Part shown: in pieces, positions 1 to 10,965 of the stretch
Layout of the letters: every line of letters begins with the position of its first letter
Numbering within the stretch: position 1 is the stretch's first letter
Assembly: GCF_020509005.1 (NCBI RefSeq)
Contig: NC_063016.1
Location: 930,001 to 994,000 of the forward strand
DNA: 64,000 bases
Reading direction: 5' to 3'
From: Fulvia fulva
Lineage: Eukaryota > Ascomycota > Dothideomycetes > Mycosphaerellales > Mycosphaerellaceae
The notes under the pieces: model-generated
Databases searched by the model: none
Told to the model about the DNA's origin: nothing
Seen by the model: only the letters and a program-made list of their open reading frames with translations
Made by a program: the position numbers and the translations under genes

Positions 1-1558
1 TCTCCCTCCTTCGGGGAGACGCCGCGGCTTAGGTATAGTACTATATCGATAACGCTACGTAGACTATCGGCTACCCGGACGTCCTTACCTTAATATAGGA
101 CCTCCGTACTACCTTTAGTAATCTAGACCGTAGAGCTACCGCCTAGAACGCTATCTATAATCTCCTCTAGAAGAATAAGAGCTTCGCCGAGTACCTCGCG
201 GCCTTTAACCGCGACATCGGGTTTACCGGCTATAATAAAGAGACTAAGAAGAGTACTCTCCGCCGTAGCTTATTAGTAGAGCTTCTTCGAGCCCTCGAGG
301 ATAAGGACGTCGGTACTATAAGCTTCCGTAAGCTCGTCGAGGCCTACTAGCGCCTCGACTCTAATATAAAACATACCGCCTCTCTCCTCGCTTCCCGTTC
401 TTAAGGTCGTTAGCCTCGTAGTCCCGGAAGCCACTTCGCTACTCTACTAGGCGCCGCCGCTCCTACGGCTCTCCCTCCCGTCTCTATAGGTAATACTATA
501 GATCTTAGCGCTAGTACCGCCGTCCCTCGAGTCTAGGGCCTCGTTAACGGTAAGCTTACTCCCGAAGAGAAGCTTCGCCGTCGCTAGGCCGGACTCTATA
601 CCTACTACGGCGGTCTAGACTATATCGTAGTTAACTATCCGTAGCTCGCTACCCGTAACGCCCGCAACCCGGTTCGCGGCGCTATCGGCGCTATCGAGCC
701 TACTCCTACTACTCCCGCTAAGTAGGGAAAAGCCTAGGTCTTCCTTATCGACGCGGTAAAGACTAAGAATAACGTTTACCGAAAGTGAAGAGAGGAAAGA
801 AGTTAAGGATCAATATAGTATAGCTAGACCTATACGACGAGACGGGTAAGGACTACGCTTATAAACCGTTCGTTACGAATATAAATATCGGCTTAAAGAA
901 ACTCTCTTCTTCCAATCTTACTCTTATAGACACTAGCGCACTAGGCGAGTCTTTTATAGACTATAAACTCGCGACCTCTCTTAACCTCGAACCCTAGGAA
1001 CTAAAGTACCCTCGTACCCTTAAACTCTTTAATAGCACGGAGACTACTACTAGTAAGATTACTTATATTATACACACGTTAATCACTCTCGGAAGAAAGC
1101 GTATATCGATTACTAGCTTCCTTACGTCCCTACCGTATTAGAAGTTTATCCTCGGCCTTCTCTAGTTTAGACGACACTAGCCTAATATCGACTAGACTTC
1201 CCTTACTATCAGTTTCCCTCTAGAAGCTCCTCCGGCGCCTCCGCCTTCTCCGCCGCCTTAGCGCGGTCCTAAGTATACTAAGATCTTCTAGGTAAACGCC
1301 GCTACCTTCACTACTACTACTAAGTAGCCTAAAGCTTAAGTCTTCGCCGCCTCTCTCCGCGATATCGACATCGCCCTCGAGAAGCTCGATAAGAAGCGTA
1401 TACCTACCGACCCTACTACGAAGGTCCCTCCTTAGGCACACTATATCCTCTACGTATTCGATACTAAAGCCGTAGACGAGCTACCTCCTTATCGCCCTTA
1501 CGACTACAAGATTAAGCTAGAAGAAGGTATAGAGGTACCGTTCGGACCGCTATATTCT

Positions 1559-2825
1559 ATGTCCCGAGAAGAGCTTATCGTCCTTAAGAGATACCTCGAA
1601 GAAAACCTAAAGAAGGGGTTTATTCGAGCGAGCCGTTCTAGCGCTAGTAGTCCCGTTATATTCGTTAAGAAGCCCGGCGGTAGCCTACGCTTCTACGTAG
1701 ACTACCGAGGCTTAAACGCTATTATAAAGAAGAACCGCTACCTAATACCGTTAATTTAGGAGACGCTCGAACGCCTCTCTAAGGCTAAGTACTTCACTAA
1801 GCTCGATGTCATCGCTACGTTTAACAAGTTACGAATAGTAGAAGGATATAAGTATCTTATAGCCTTCCGTACTTACTACGGGCTATTCGAGTCGCTCGTT
1901 ATGCCCTTCGGCGTTTATAACGGGCCTAGTACCTTCTAGAACTTTATTAACGACATCCTTTAGGAGTTCCTCGATTAGTTCTATACTACCTATATCGACG
2001 ATATCCTAGTCTATAGCGAGACTAAAGAGGAGTACCGCGAGCACGTCTATAAGGTCCTTTAGAAGCTCGTAGACGCCGGCTTATAGCTCGATATCGACAA
2101 GTACGAGTTTAAGAAGATCGAAGTCAAGTTCCTTAGTTTGATTATTACCGTAGACGGTATTAAGATAGACTAAGAGAAGATCGACGCTATCGTCGAATAG
2201 GATGCTCCTACGAACGTTAAGGAGGTCTAGGGTTTTCTAGGCTTTACTAACTTCTACCGCCGCTTTATCTACGTATTCTTAGGCGTAGTACGCCCTTTAA
2301 CGAAGCTTACGTATAAGGGTGAGAAGTTTGCCTAGACTAACGAGTACTAGGAGGCTTTTGACTTACTTAAAGCAAAGTTTGTTAAGAACCCGCTTCTATA
2401 GTACTTCGATTTCGAACTAGAGACCCGTATAGAGACTAATGTATCCGACGGCGTAGTAGGCGGTATCCTACTATAACGCCGCTCGCCTAAATCTCCCTAG
2501 CTACCTATCGCCTTCCTCTCTAAGAAGATGACCGCTACGGAGTATAACTACGAGATCTACGACAAGGAGCTTCTCGCTATCGTTAAGGCTTTTAAAGAGT
2601 AGCGCCCCGAGCTCGAAGGCTCTACTATACCCGTCTAAGTAAGCTCCGACTACAAGAACCTCGTCTACTTTATAAAGAGCAAGCTACTTAATCGTCGCTA
2701 GGCCCGCTAGAGCGAGTTCCTCTCCCGCTTCAACTTTATAATCTCGTATACGCCCGGTAAGGCCAACTCGATAGCCGACGCCCTTACCCGCCGCCCTAGC
2801 GACTCTCTAGTTAATCGAAGAGGGG
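1559..2825 (+). pseudogene. Gypsy A reverse transcriptase and RNase H, degraded
   Basis: The only sizeable open stretch (1559-1759) reads as the Gypsy RT entry region, with [20 protein letters not shown], matching the family pattern of VRKKDGSLRFCVDYRGLN. It ends at a TAG where the family normally has a codon inside PLPLI-x-E. Downstream in the same frame are a PFG-like motif (about 1900), the catalytic YIDD (about 1990) and RNase H blocks ending near 2810. All stops are compatible with TGG or CAG to TAG changes. The function in life was to copy element RNA into DNA; this copy is dead. Confidence 0.88.
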
Positions 2826-2935
2826 GCTAGTAAATCGTAGAGTAACAAGTTATTAAAGAGCATAACCTCTCTTCCGAGCTTCGAGAGTACCTATCGAACG
2901 GCTAGCCTACGCTCGCCGCTTCCTTTACTACTCTC

Positions 2936-3148
2936 GTGCTCGCTCCTACCTACCTTAACGAGAGTGACAATGAATCCGAGCCTAAAGAATACGCCTTAGA
3001 CGCTAAGGACTTAAACGACGATAAAGAGGGCTTAATAACAACCGACGGCTCATCCGAATTAGACTTTAAGGGGTTTAATAATAAGGAGCAACCTAAGGGT
3101 ATTATAGTACGAGTACGAATAGCGTACGATACCGACCTAGACGCCTAA
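2936..3148 (+). pseudogene. Open fragment between RNase H and integrase of Gypsy A
   Basis: A 70-codon open stretch in the spacer between RNase H and integrase of Gypsy A. It is acidic (many D and E) and low in complexity, without a recognisable domain. It is in frame with the flanking pol remains and probably is just a segment that had few RIP-convertible codons. It is not a separate gene. Confidence 0.6.
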
Positions 3149-3289
3149 GAGTTAGTTTAGGCCCTTAAATCTAGCGCGAGGACATTCCCGGGCTTCTCGC
3201 TATCTAAGTACGAGCTCTAGGAAGGTGTCGTCTACTTCCGTAAGAAGCTTTACGTACCGTAGCCCGAAGGCTCTAATATCCGAGCTAAG

Positions 3290-3844
3290 ATTCTTCAAAT
3301 CGTCTACGACTCCGCCTCTAGGGGTTACCTAGGCGTAGCTAAGACCTATAAGCTCCTCGTAAGGTATTACTAGTGGCCGCATTCCTAGAAGGACGTCCGC
3401 CGCTACGTACTAAACTACGCTACTTATCGAAGAGCTAAAGCTAACCGCTACCGCCCCTACGGTCTCTTATACCCTCTCCCGGCTCCTAATCGTCCGTAGA
3501 AGTACATTACTATAGACTTTATTACCGATCTTCCTTACGGTAAGACCTTTAGCGGCGTGAAGGTAAAGGCCCTTCTAGTAATCGTAGACCGTTACTCTAA
3601 GGACCGGTATATAATCCCGTACTAGAGTATAACCGTAAAGGAGACTACTCGCTTGTTCTACGAATTCGTCTAGCGCTTTCAAGGCCTCCCGGATAGTATC
3701 ACCTCTAATAGAGGCTCCCTGTTCATCTCGTACTTCTAGAAGCGTCTATATACTATCCTAGGCATTAAGTATAACCTCTCGACTAGTTTTTAGCTACAGA
3801 CCGACGGCTAGACCGAAATTACGAACGCTATCCTCGAATAGGTC
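3290..3844 (+). pseudogene. Gypsy A integrase, first part, degraded
   Basis: Plus-strand translation read through stops gives the Gypsy integrase zinc-binding neighbourhood (SRGYLGVAKTYKLL at about 3310), then the catalytic core with DFITDLPYGKTFSG (about 3520) and a QTDGQTE block (about 3800), which is diagnostic of retroviral-type integrases. The frame is cut at 3844 by Copia-1 and the rest of the core and a chromodomain continue beyond 9289. Confidence 0.87.
3840..3844. repeat. Target-site duplication of Copia-1, left copy
   Basis: The 5-bp sequence aggtc directly precedes the left LTR and is repeated exactly at 9289-9293 after the right LTR. Five-base duplications are usual for Copia integrases. 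The two copies bound the insertion into the Gypsy A integrase. Confidence 0.93.
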
Positions 3845-4062
3845 TGTTAAACAGGTACGAGTTACGCAGCAGTGGAAGACGGCGGATCACACGAAAGACG
3901 AAGAAGGACCCAATGGGATAGCGTGTATCTATATACAGTATCGCCGGTGTTGGTGTAGGTGTTTCAGGAGGGACAGCTGTACTCAGGACTTGACTAGCAA
4001 GCCCTGATTACTAATCCCCCTAAGCACCTAATGTTGACCCTATGACCTGCATATTCTCAACA
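3845..4062 (-). repeat. Copia-1 left LTR (3' LTR of the element)
   Basis: 218 bp, starting TGTTAAACAGG and ending TTCTCAACA on the plus strand. It differs from the right LTR at only three positions, all C/T or G/A in CpA or TpG context; this copy keeps the unmutated bases. The purine-rich stretch adjoining it inside (4063-4071, GAGTGGGAG on the minus strand) is a plausible polypurine tract. Confidence 0.95.
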
Positions 4063-4096
4063 CTCCCACTCAGGTCAGAAGGTCTCAAACAATCCC

Positions 4097-6910
4097 TTAT
4101 ACAAGCTGGAGCTGCCTTACAAAGTTTTGAAACTGCTGGCCATTAAGGGGCTTAGCCAGCCTATCAGCAATTATGTCCTTTATGTGGCAGTAATCCACTG
4201 CAATCTTCCTTTGCCACGAGAGATTCCTGACATAGTGGTATGCAACATCAATATGCTTTGACCTGTCATGGACATGGGCATCTTTGACAAAGGTCAAAGC
4301 TGCTTGGTTGTCACCTATAAGCTCTACGGGTCTCAGCTCATCAACAGTACTGCTTGCCTTGATCCTAGGTTGGAATGAACACTCTCCAACCAGGTCAGGA
4401 CACCTCATCTCCCTAAGGACTGCAGCAAGAAACTGTGACTGCTTGGCTGCTGCATTCATGGCCATGAACTCAGCCTCCATTGTTGATGTGGCAACAGACT
4501 TCTGCTTCCTACTCATCCAGGACACAGGTGATCCACAAAGGAACCACATATGTCCAAGGATTGAGACTCTGTCTGCCTTGTCTATGGCATAACCAGAATC
4601 TGAGTATCCCTGGAGAATACCTCCTCCTCTTCTGTACATCAAGCCCAGGTCCGGGTATGATCTCAGATACCTGGAGAGTTTCTTCAAAGCTCTAAGATGT
4701 TGCTTTGGAGGGTCAGCAACATATGAGCTGATTCTTCTAAGGGGGAAAGCAAGGTCTGGCCTTGTCATTGTCATTGGCCACATCTAGGTACCATTGCAAC
4801 CCTGGTACTCCTGTTTGTTGCACCTCTCATCCATAGTAGCTGAAGGTCTCAGATCCTCATAGCTGTCTATAGGTGAGAGTGTGGGTGTGGCCTTCTCTGG
4901 AGAGATGCCCATCTTGGCAAGGTTAGTTTGGATGTAGTGTCCTTGATCAAGCTTTACAGTGCCTTAGGACCTGTCTCTTGTAATCCTCATTCCAAGGATC
5001 TTCGTAGGCTCACCAAGATCTTTAATCTTAAACACTTTTCCAAGCTCAGCCTTAAACCACTGAACATCTGACAGCTTTGGAGCTGCAATGGGGATGTCAT
5101 CCACATAGGTGAGGACCATGAGGTCTCTTCCTCTGTAGATGAGTAGGCATGGATCCACCTGGGACTAGGTGGATCCAATCTGTTCTAGCTTGGCAACACA
5201 GAGCTTGTTCTAATCTCTAGCTGCTTGCTTCAGTCCATACAGGCTTCTAAGGACCTTGAAGACCATATTTGGTGGAATTTCAACACCTAGGGGTGGGATC
5301 ATATAGATGTCTTCAAGAAGGCTGCTTTCGGTGAAAGCATTGTTCACATCCACCTGGTGCATCTCAAGATCTCTCTCACATACTACAGCCATGAAGACCC
5401 TAAGGGTATCATGCCTAACAGTAGGTGCAAAGGTCTCTTCAAAGTCAACACCATATTTCTGTGAAAACCCTCTTGCAACCAGTCTTGCCTTGAACTCTTC
5501 AATGGCTCCACTGATCATTCTTTTCACATCAAAAACCCACTTAGATGTAACCAGGCTTGCACCCCTTGGTGGTACAACTGGATCCAATGTGTTGTTGCTT
5601 CCTAAGGCAATAAGTTCTTTCTGGATTGCCTCTTTCCACATATGTCCCCAATTGGGGTCTCCCACTGCCTCCTTATAGGACTTTAGGATTGGCACTTCCT
5701 GCTGGTAGGCTATGGCCTGCCTAACAGCAGCAAATGCATATCCCTCCACATCATTCAGGATTTCCTCAACCCAGCTCATAGTTGGATCAAGATGAAACAT
5801 CTGAGCAATCAATGCCCTATGATGCTTGGCTTCATGCTCAGCAAAGCCATCATCTTCATCCCCCCTTGACCTCTTGTTGCCTGCAAGCTGAGGTGGCTGT
5901 TGAGGTTGATCCTCCTGAACAAGTTCCTCTTCCTTTTCTTTTCTTGGAGTCCCCTCTACTCCACTCTTCTGGTACACTCTAATGTCTTTTGGAGGTTGGG
6001 GAAGTTGCACAAACAGAGGCTTTGCCTGGAGCTGCTGTGGCTGCATTGATGAACTGGAGACCTGAGCAGGAGGTCTTCCAACGGGGTTTCTCTTCAGGGC
6101 TCTGCTTGACTGGTTTGTGAAGGTGATGCCAAGATCCATATCACCCCCCTTCTCATTCTCAAACCAGTCAACTTGCCCGTGTGTTTTGATGGCTTTCATG
6201 TCAGGCTCCCAGAAGAGCCATTGCTTTGTGGTGTCCTCCACATAGCCAACAAAGACAACTTCTTTACCCCTATTCATGAGCTCGTCACTTCTCAAGCCTT
6301 GAGGTTGGGATCTCGGGTCTACACAGACCACTGCTTTACATCCCTAGACTCTCAAATGGTCAACTGATGGTACCTGGCCAGTGAAGGCTTCTTCTGGTAA
6401 AAGAGTAGTACCATCTATTATTGGTCCATTTGGAAGTCTGTTTCTGACCACAGTTTGAGCAATAAGGGCCTCTAGCCAGAATTCAACTGGCATACTCGAG
6501 TCCTCAAGCATAGCTCTCACTGTATCCTCAGAGGCTTGGATTGACCTTTCCACAGGTCCATTCTGAAGTGAGTTGTAGGCATCAGTTGTGTCCATCTGAA
6601 TGCCAAACTCCTTCTCCCACTGTTTTAGTAAGGAAAGAATTTCCCTTGCACCATCACTACGGATTGCAGATAGAAAACACCTTGAGCTGTTCTCTACCTG
6701 AACCTCCCATTCCTTTAGAGCTGTAGGAGCATCACTCCTAGCCTTCAAAGGGATTACCCACTTCTTCCTCAAGAAGTTGTCTACAATCTCAAGCCAGTAC
6801 TTGAAGCCAAGTCTTGAGACTGCCCCTTGAAAAGGCCCACAGATGTCAATAGAGATGAGGGCCAGCCTCTCTCCTTTCCTCTCTGTGGCAGGTCCTTTGA
6901 ACTTCCTCAT
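4097..6910 (-). pseudogene. Copia-1 pol: integrase, reverse transcriptase, RNase H, with stops
   Basis: Reading leftward: integrase core (LISIDICGPFQGA near 6840, GPVERSIQ near 6550), a proline- and glutamine-rich linker (about 5850-6100), reverse transcriptase (KWVFDVKR near 5530, catalytic LTYVDDIPIAA near 5100) and RNase H (SRKQKSVATSTMEAEF near 4490). All pieces share one reading frame and are separated only by stops at 6344-6346, 5210-5212, 5165-5167, 4964-4966 and 4784-4786. Each stop sits where Copia proteins keep W or Q, for example the RVWG context at 6344. The real stop is near 4097. Confidence 0.92.
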
Positions 6911-7033
6911 GTTTGCAAGGGAGCAGACCTTGCAGTTCTGGTGTTCAGAAGGAACAGGAATGGGATCTTTCTTGTCAGTGACTCTATGTAGGTTTCTTGG
7001 CAGTCCCTTGCTAAGGTGTGCACATCTTCTATG

Positions 7034-8566
7034 CTATAGCTCCCACTGGTCCTGGGACTCAGTGGCAGTCATAGCCTGTTCCAATTCACACTCAAAATGT
7101 GTACCTAACTTGGACAGATCCAAGTCATGCTCCTGTAGAGAGGCATATGCTTGAGGCATAGCTTCAAGCTGCTCTGAAACACTTTGAATGAATGGAACAC
7201 CCCCTCTCAGCTTTGTCTGGACAACAGGTTTTCCAGAAAGGGATTTAAGGGTGAAACTGGGTGGTTGGACAGCAAATTGTTGGCTGAACTGATTCCAAGA
7301 AACAAGACTAACTCCAAGGCCAGGAACAAACAAGACATTTTCTAAGACAATTTGCTTTCCAGAAGGACCACCCATTACTGCACTTCCCATATGTGTAGCT
7401 TGTAGATAGCCACCCCCAACCTTGATCCACTTCCTCTTTTGAAGAGGCTTCAGTGTCCTGAATAGTGAATCTTGGTCAGTCATATGTGATGAAGCACAAG
7501 AGTCAAGTAACCACTCGGACGAGGGGTACTTGCCCTTGGCTTCCACAGTGGAATGGGCAACCTCATCAACATCATCATCTTCTGATGGTATCTCAGAGTC
7601 TGATGCGTCTTCCTGGGTCGCACGGGCCCTTGCAGGCTTCTTACTAGAGGAGGCCTTTGGCTTGCGGCTCTCCTTCATCTGCTTTGCAAGGTCCGTCATC
7701 ACCTTGAGGACATCACGAAGGTTTGGTGATGATGACCTACGAGGTGGTGACGGTTGTCTCTTAGCAGGGTAGGTAACCCTAGCTAGTTTGTCCTTGTTCC
7801 TAACAGCCTGCTGAGCTGCAGAAAGGTGTGGGCACTTGCTCATAAAATGGTCACCATTGCAGAGATGGCACGTGAGCTTGCCCTGGAAACCCTTCTTAGC
7901 GAACATGGCTGTCCCTTGATGAATCATTGATTCTTGCTTCTCCCTAAGAATTGCAAGAATGTCTTGTGGTGAGAGATTCACCTGGGCATCAATTGCATCA
8001 CGAATTGAGCCAAATGAGTCTGGCAGAGCTACTAAGAGTTGCTGGATCTTTCTGTCCTCAGTCTTGATGTCTTGGAACTGAGGCGAGATTGAAACAGCCC
8101 TCCTTGCAATTGAGCTAAGCTCCTGCCAGGCGTCATCTATTGACTGGTACTCTGTCATCACGAAATTGGTGTATTGCTGAAGCAAACTTCTTCCAGTAGC
8201 CAGAAGTCTTCTCTTATATTTGGCTTCAGCCCATTCCTACAACTCCTTCGCATGCCGGATCTCGTATGTCATCTCTTGATCATCTGTCGACAGACAGATG
8301 TACATCTTATATAGGGCCGTTGCATTGTGCCGTCTGTACGATGCCTTCCTTATCGCTTGATCCAAAGGAAGGGATGACTCCGATGATGCAGAGGGTGTCG
8401 CTATAGATAGGGTTGCAGCGGGAATGTCCGTAATGATGTCTTCGAGGACCCAGTCAACCTGCTTTGATACCAGGTGTATTCCCATCAGCTTGAACCATGT
8501 TTCGTGGTTCTCTCTTGTCAGAAGAGGTGCTGCTCTCTTTCTTGTGAACCCAGTCTCGTTCTCCAT
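7034..8566 (-). pseudogene. Copia-1 gag and protease, with stops
   Basis: The start at 8566 (MENETGF) gives a UBN2/Copia-type gag, with a nucleocapsid zinc knuckle CHLCNGDHFMSKC (CX2CX4HX4C) near 7860 and the Copia aspartic protease signature WLLDSCASSHMTDQ near 7510. The frame is split by TAG at 8237-8239 and again by TAG at 7034-7036, where it runs on into the integrase zinc-binding part (7033 to about 6910: HX..CKVCSLAN). The gag would coat element RNA in cytoplasmic particles and the protease would cut the polyprotein. Confidence 0.9.
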
Positions 8567-9058
8567 TTTTGTAAGTTGAGGGACAGGTTGGCTGCCCTTA
8601 GGTAACAGGATGTATTCGGTCGTACGCGATTGGATCGATAGGAGGTGAACCGAACGCGAGGTTGATGGTAGAGAGAATGGCTGTCCACTAGAAAGCGAGG
8701 AAAGTCGGTCGTAAGGATAGTGTTAGTGCTGAGACACTGTAGCGTAACTCTCTTAGCAGAGGGGGTTTCTGAGACACTGCGGCTCTCTTAGAATGAACAG
8801 TTAGTCGATGCGAACGCGATGTCCGGAGAGCGACTCTTCTCAGTAAGCTCGCCCACTTGTCTGAGGTATTGGCACAGGCTCCCTGACTCGGAGTCTGATA
8901 GTGCCTCACTAGGCTCTTTTACGTCTTATATGCACCTACAGCACGGCTGTAGCTTCCTGTGCAAGGCGGGTGCGGCCTCCAGTCTGCCTTCCTTTTGTTC
9001 TGAAGAGGAATAACTCCAATACGACTTTGTCGAGGGTGAAACACCGAGTTGCTAACCC

Positions 9059-9070
9059 GGGCTCATAACC
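9059..9070 (-). other. Primer-binding site matching the initiator tRNA-Met anticodon arm
   Basis: The plus strand reads GGGCTCATAACC directly beside the 5' LTR. This equals the anticodon stem-loop of eukaryotic initiator tRNA-Met (CAT anticodon inside), not a tRNA 3' end. Drosophila copia and several fungal Copia elements are known to use a half-tRNA cleaved in the anticodon loop as primer, so this element very likely does the same. Copia-2 has the same site at 18156-18167 with one CA-to-TA change. Confidence 0.85.
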
Positions 9071-9288
9071 TGTTAAACAGGTACGAGTTACGCAGTAGTG
9101 GAAGACGGCGGATCACACGAAAGACGAAGAAGGACCCAATGGGATAGCGTGTATCTATATACAGTATCGCCGGTGTTGGTATAGGTGTTTCAGGAGGGAC
9201 AGCTGTACTCAGGACTTGACTAGTAAGCCCTGATTACTAATCCCCCTAAGCACCTAATGTTGACCCTATGACCTGCATATTCTCAACA
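9071..9288 (-). repeat. Copia-1 right LTR (5' LTR of the element)
   Basis: 218 bp, matching the left LTR apart from three transitions: cagcag to cagtag, ttggtg to ttggta and tagcaag to tagtaag. It would hold the promoter for minus-strand transcription of the element. It is followed by the second target-site copy aggtc at 9289-9293. Confidence 0.95.
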
Positions 9289-10446
9289 AGGTCCTTCGTT
9301 ACTTCGTCGACTACTACTAGAAGGATTGGCCTTAGTATATCCCTACGGTAGAGTTCGCTACTTATAACTAGGACTCGGAGACTACTAGCTACTCTTATCA
9401 CGTTAGAAGTGTAGGAAGTTATTATACGGGCTTATATAGGGTGTTTCAAAAGCAGGTTGTATATTGCATATGTCTATCTAGAATAGACAAGTGTTGCTCT
9501 TAAAGAGGCTATAGGTGACTAATCAGTCACCTGATTCTTAGCGTACGTGGCCTCAAGTTTTAATAATAGGATGTTACCTATATATACGCTCGGATCGCGA
9601 CAACTCTCCCTTCTATACTACGAGAGGTTACTACCCTCGTATAGGTATAGAACTAGAAGAGCCTCTCCCGCCTACCGAAGACGTAAACGAGTAAGTAGTA
9701 GACGAGTTCGCTACTATACTCTTATAGATCTATAAAGAAGTCTACGACGAGATAGTATATATATAAGTAATCTACGAGGATTAAGCTAATCGTCGTCGCT
9801 AGCTAGCTCCCGACTACTAAGTAGGCGATATAGTATACCTTAACTCTAAGAACATTAAGACGGACCGCCCCTCTAAGAAGCTAAGCTAGAAGAACCTAGG
9901 TCCTTTTAAGATTACCGAGCGTATTAGTTTATACGCCTACCGTCTAGCTCTTCCCGCGAACATAAAGATATACGACGTCTTCTATCCCGTACGCCTTTAG
10001 CCGTCGGCTAAGGACCTATTCCTAAACTAGAACTAAGACATACTAGGTCCTCCCGATAAAGTAGAAGTCGACGAGCCGGTTAACCTACCTTCTAACGACT
10101 ATACCGTCCGTAAGATCCGGGGAATCCGCGTAGAGCCTAACGACGTTAAAGGGCTACCGCCGATTAAGTATAAAGTCGAATAGTAAGGTTGTTCTAAGTA
10201 AGATACCTTATAGGAACCTATCTAATATATTATCTTTAATCGTTAAGTAATCGAAGAATACTACGCCCGCGTAGACGGCCTAGAGGTCAATATTAGTAGG
10301 CTTTTTGAATCTAAGCTCTTCGACGGGGCTTACTAATAGTATATCGACTATAATATTAGGCCTAAGCCTAGTACTAAAGCTAAACATCCTCGATATATAG
10401 AACTACTACGGCTTCGTAGGAACTTAGCTTTATTCGGGGGGGCTAC
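9289..10446 (+). pseudogene. Gypsy A integrase C-terminal part with chromodomain, degraded
   Basis: The Gypsy A frame resumes after the second aggtc copy. Translation through stops gives the end of the integrase core (PTVEFATYN near 9340), a linker with KVYLNSKNI-type residues near 9840 (GDIVYLNSKNIKT), and a C-terminal chromodomain (VRKIRGIRVE near 10110 and GCSK-DTL-EPI near 10190). Chromodomain Gypsy integrases (chromoviruses) target heterochromatin. A segment at about 9435-9570 does not fit the frame and looks like a small insertion. Confidence 0.85.
9435..9570. other. Short non-RIPed insertion with hairpin inside Gypsy A
   Basis: The degraded integrase frame is broken by roughly 135-175 bp whose composition is less TA-rich than its surroundings and still contains CA and TG dinucleotides. 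It contains a hairpin of 8-bp arms (aggtgact at 9513-9520 and agtcacct at 9525-9532, loop aatc). No clear terminal inverted repeats or TSD could be fixed, so the class is unknown; a decayed MITE is one possibility. Confidence 0.4.
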
Positions 10447-10965
10447 TATTATAGTCTCCCTATAGAGTATATAGAAGGTAGGGACAGAAGAGCCTTAGAG
10501 TGCTTAGAAGTCGTTAAGAAGTAAAAGTCTAGCTTAGTATATAAGCGCTAAGAATTATATACCCCGTAACATTCACTACGGGACCTAGCCCTCTAAATTC
10601 ACTAGTCTACTAAACCTTAATAGATTTACTTCGGCTTGTAGCTATATAACTCACGGTACTCCCGCGAGTACCCGCGACTACGCTAGACCCTAGAAGAAGC
10701 ACGTAGAAGACTCGGAACGTAGGGTAGGTTAGAACAAGGTTTTAAGCAAAGCTACTAAGCGCGGCTTCGTATAGATTAGCCCTATTAATACGGGGACACG
10801 TACTCGCGAGGGTCGCGTATAAGTATCCGGCCTTCCCTAGGCCTCTCTTACTTTCTTCGTCTTTCGTTTTGTGTAGCAATTATACTATACCCTTTATATC
10901 TATACTTCGTACCTATATTCTCGCTTTTATTCTTATATCTTATAGGCTAGGCTCTCGCCCTAACA
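10447..10965 (+). repeat. Gypsy A 3' LTR, RIPed
   Basis: 519 bp that align over the full length with the non-mutated solo LTR at 14496-15015, differing mainly by CA to TA and TG to TA changes. The expected TGTCA start reads tatta here, and the end reads taaca for tgaca. It directly follows the chromodomain region, so it is the 3' LTR of Gypsy A and fixes the family of the solo LTR. Next base (10966) is already Gypsy B. Confidence 0.92.

Larger units (their letters stand above)
1..3844 (+). mobile_element. Gypsy A LTR retrotransposon, left part, RIP-degraded
   Basis: This is the internal region of a Ty3/Gypsy element whose 5' end lies outside the window. Translation on the plus strand, ignoring very frequent TAG stops, gives in order a gag-like region with no clear motif (about 1-780), a protease-like segment near 920-960 (DTSALGES), reverse transcriptase (1559-2200, with YIDDILVYS at about 1990), RNase H (about 2440-2810) and integrase (about 3290-3844). 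Nearly every tryptophan or glutamine position has become TAG, and CA/TG dinucleotides are strongly depleted, which is the RIP signature. The copy cannot be functional. It is interrupted after base 3844 by Copia-1 and resumes at 9289. Confidence 0.93.
3845..9288 (-). mobile_element. Copia-1, complete Ty1/Copia LTR retrotransposon, lightly RIPed
   Basis: A 5,444-bp element reading right to left, with two 218-bp LTRs (TGTT...AACA ends), a primer-binding site at 9059-9070, a short purine tract next to the left LTR, and the Copia gene order gag-protease-integrase-RT-RNase H in one frame (8566 down to 4097). The frame has no frameshift but seven internal stops, each explainable as TGG to TAG, CAG to TAG or CAA to TAA. 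The base composition is normal, unlike the surrounding Gypsy A, so it arrived after the main mutation of its host element. It is non-autonomous in its present state. Confidence 0.95.

Noticed and set aside
1220..1441. Arginine-rich 73-codon minus-strand ORF
   Set aside because: Antisense to the RIPed Gypsy A region; the arginine run comes from a CCGCCT-rich stretch.
4284..7772. Plus-strand ORFs of 60-123 codons across Copia-1
   Set aside because: Antisense shadows of the gag-pol frame.
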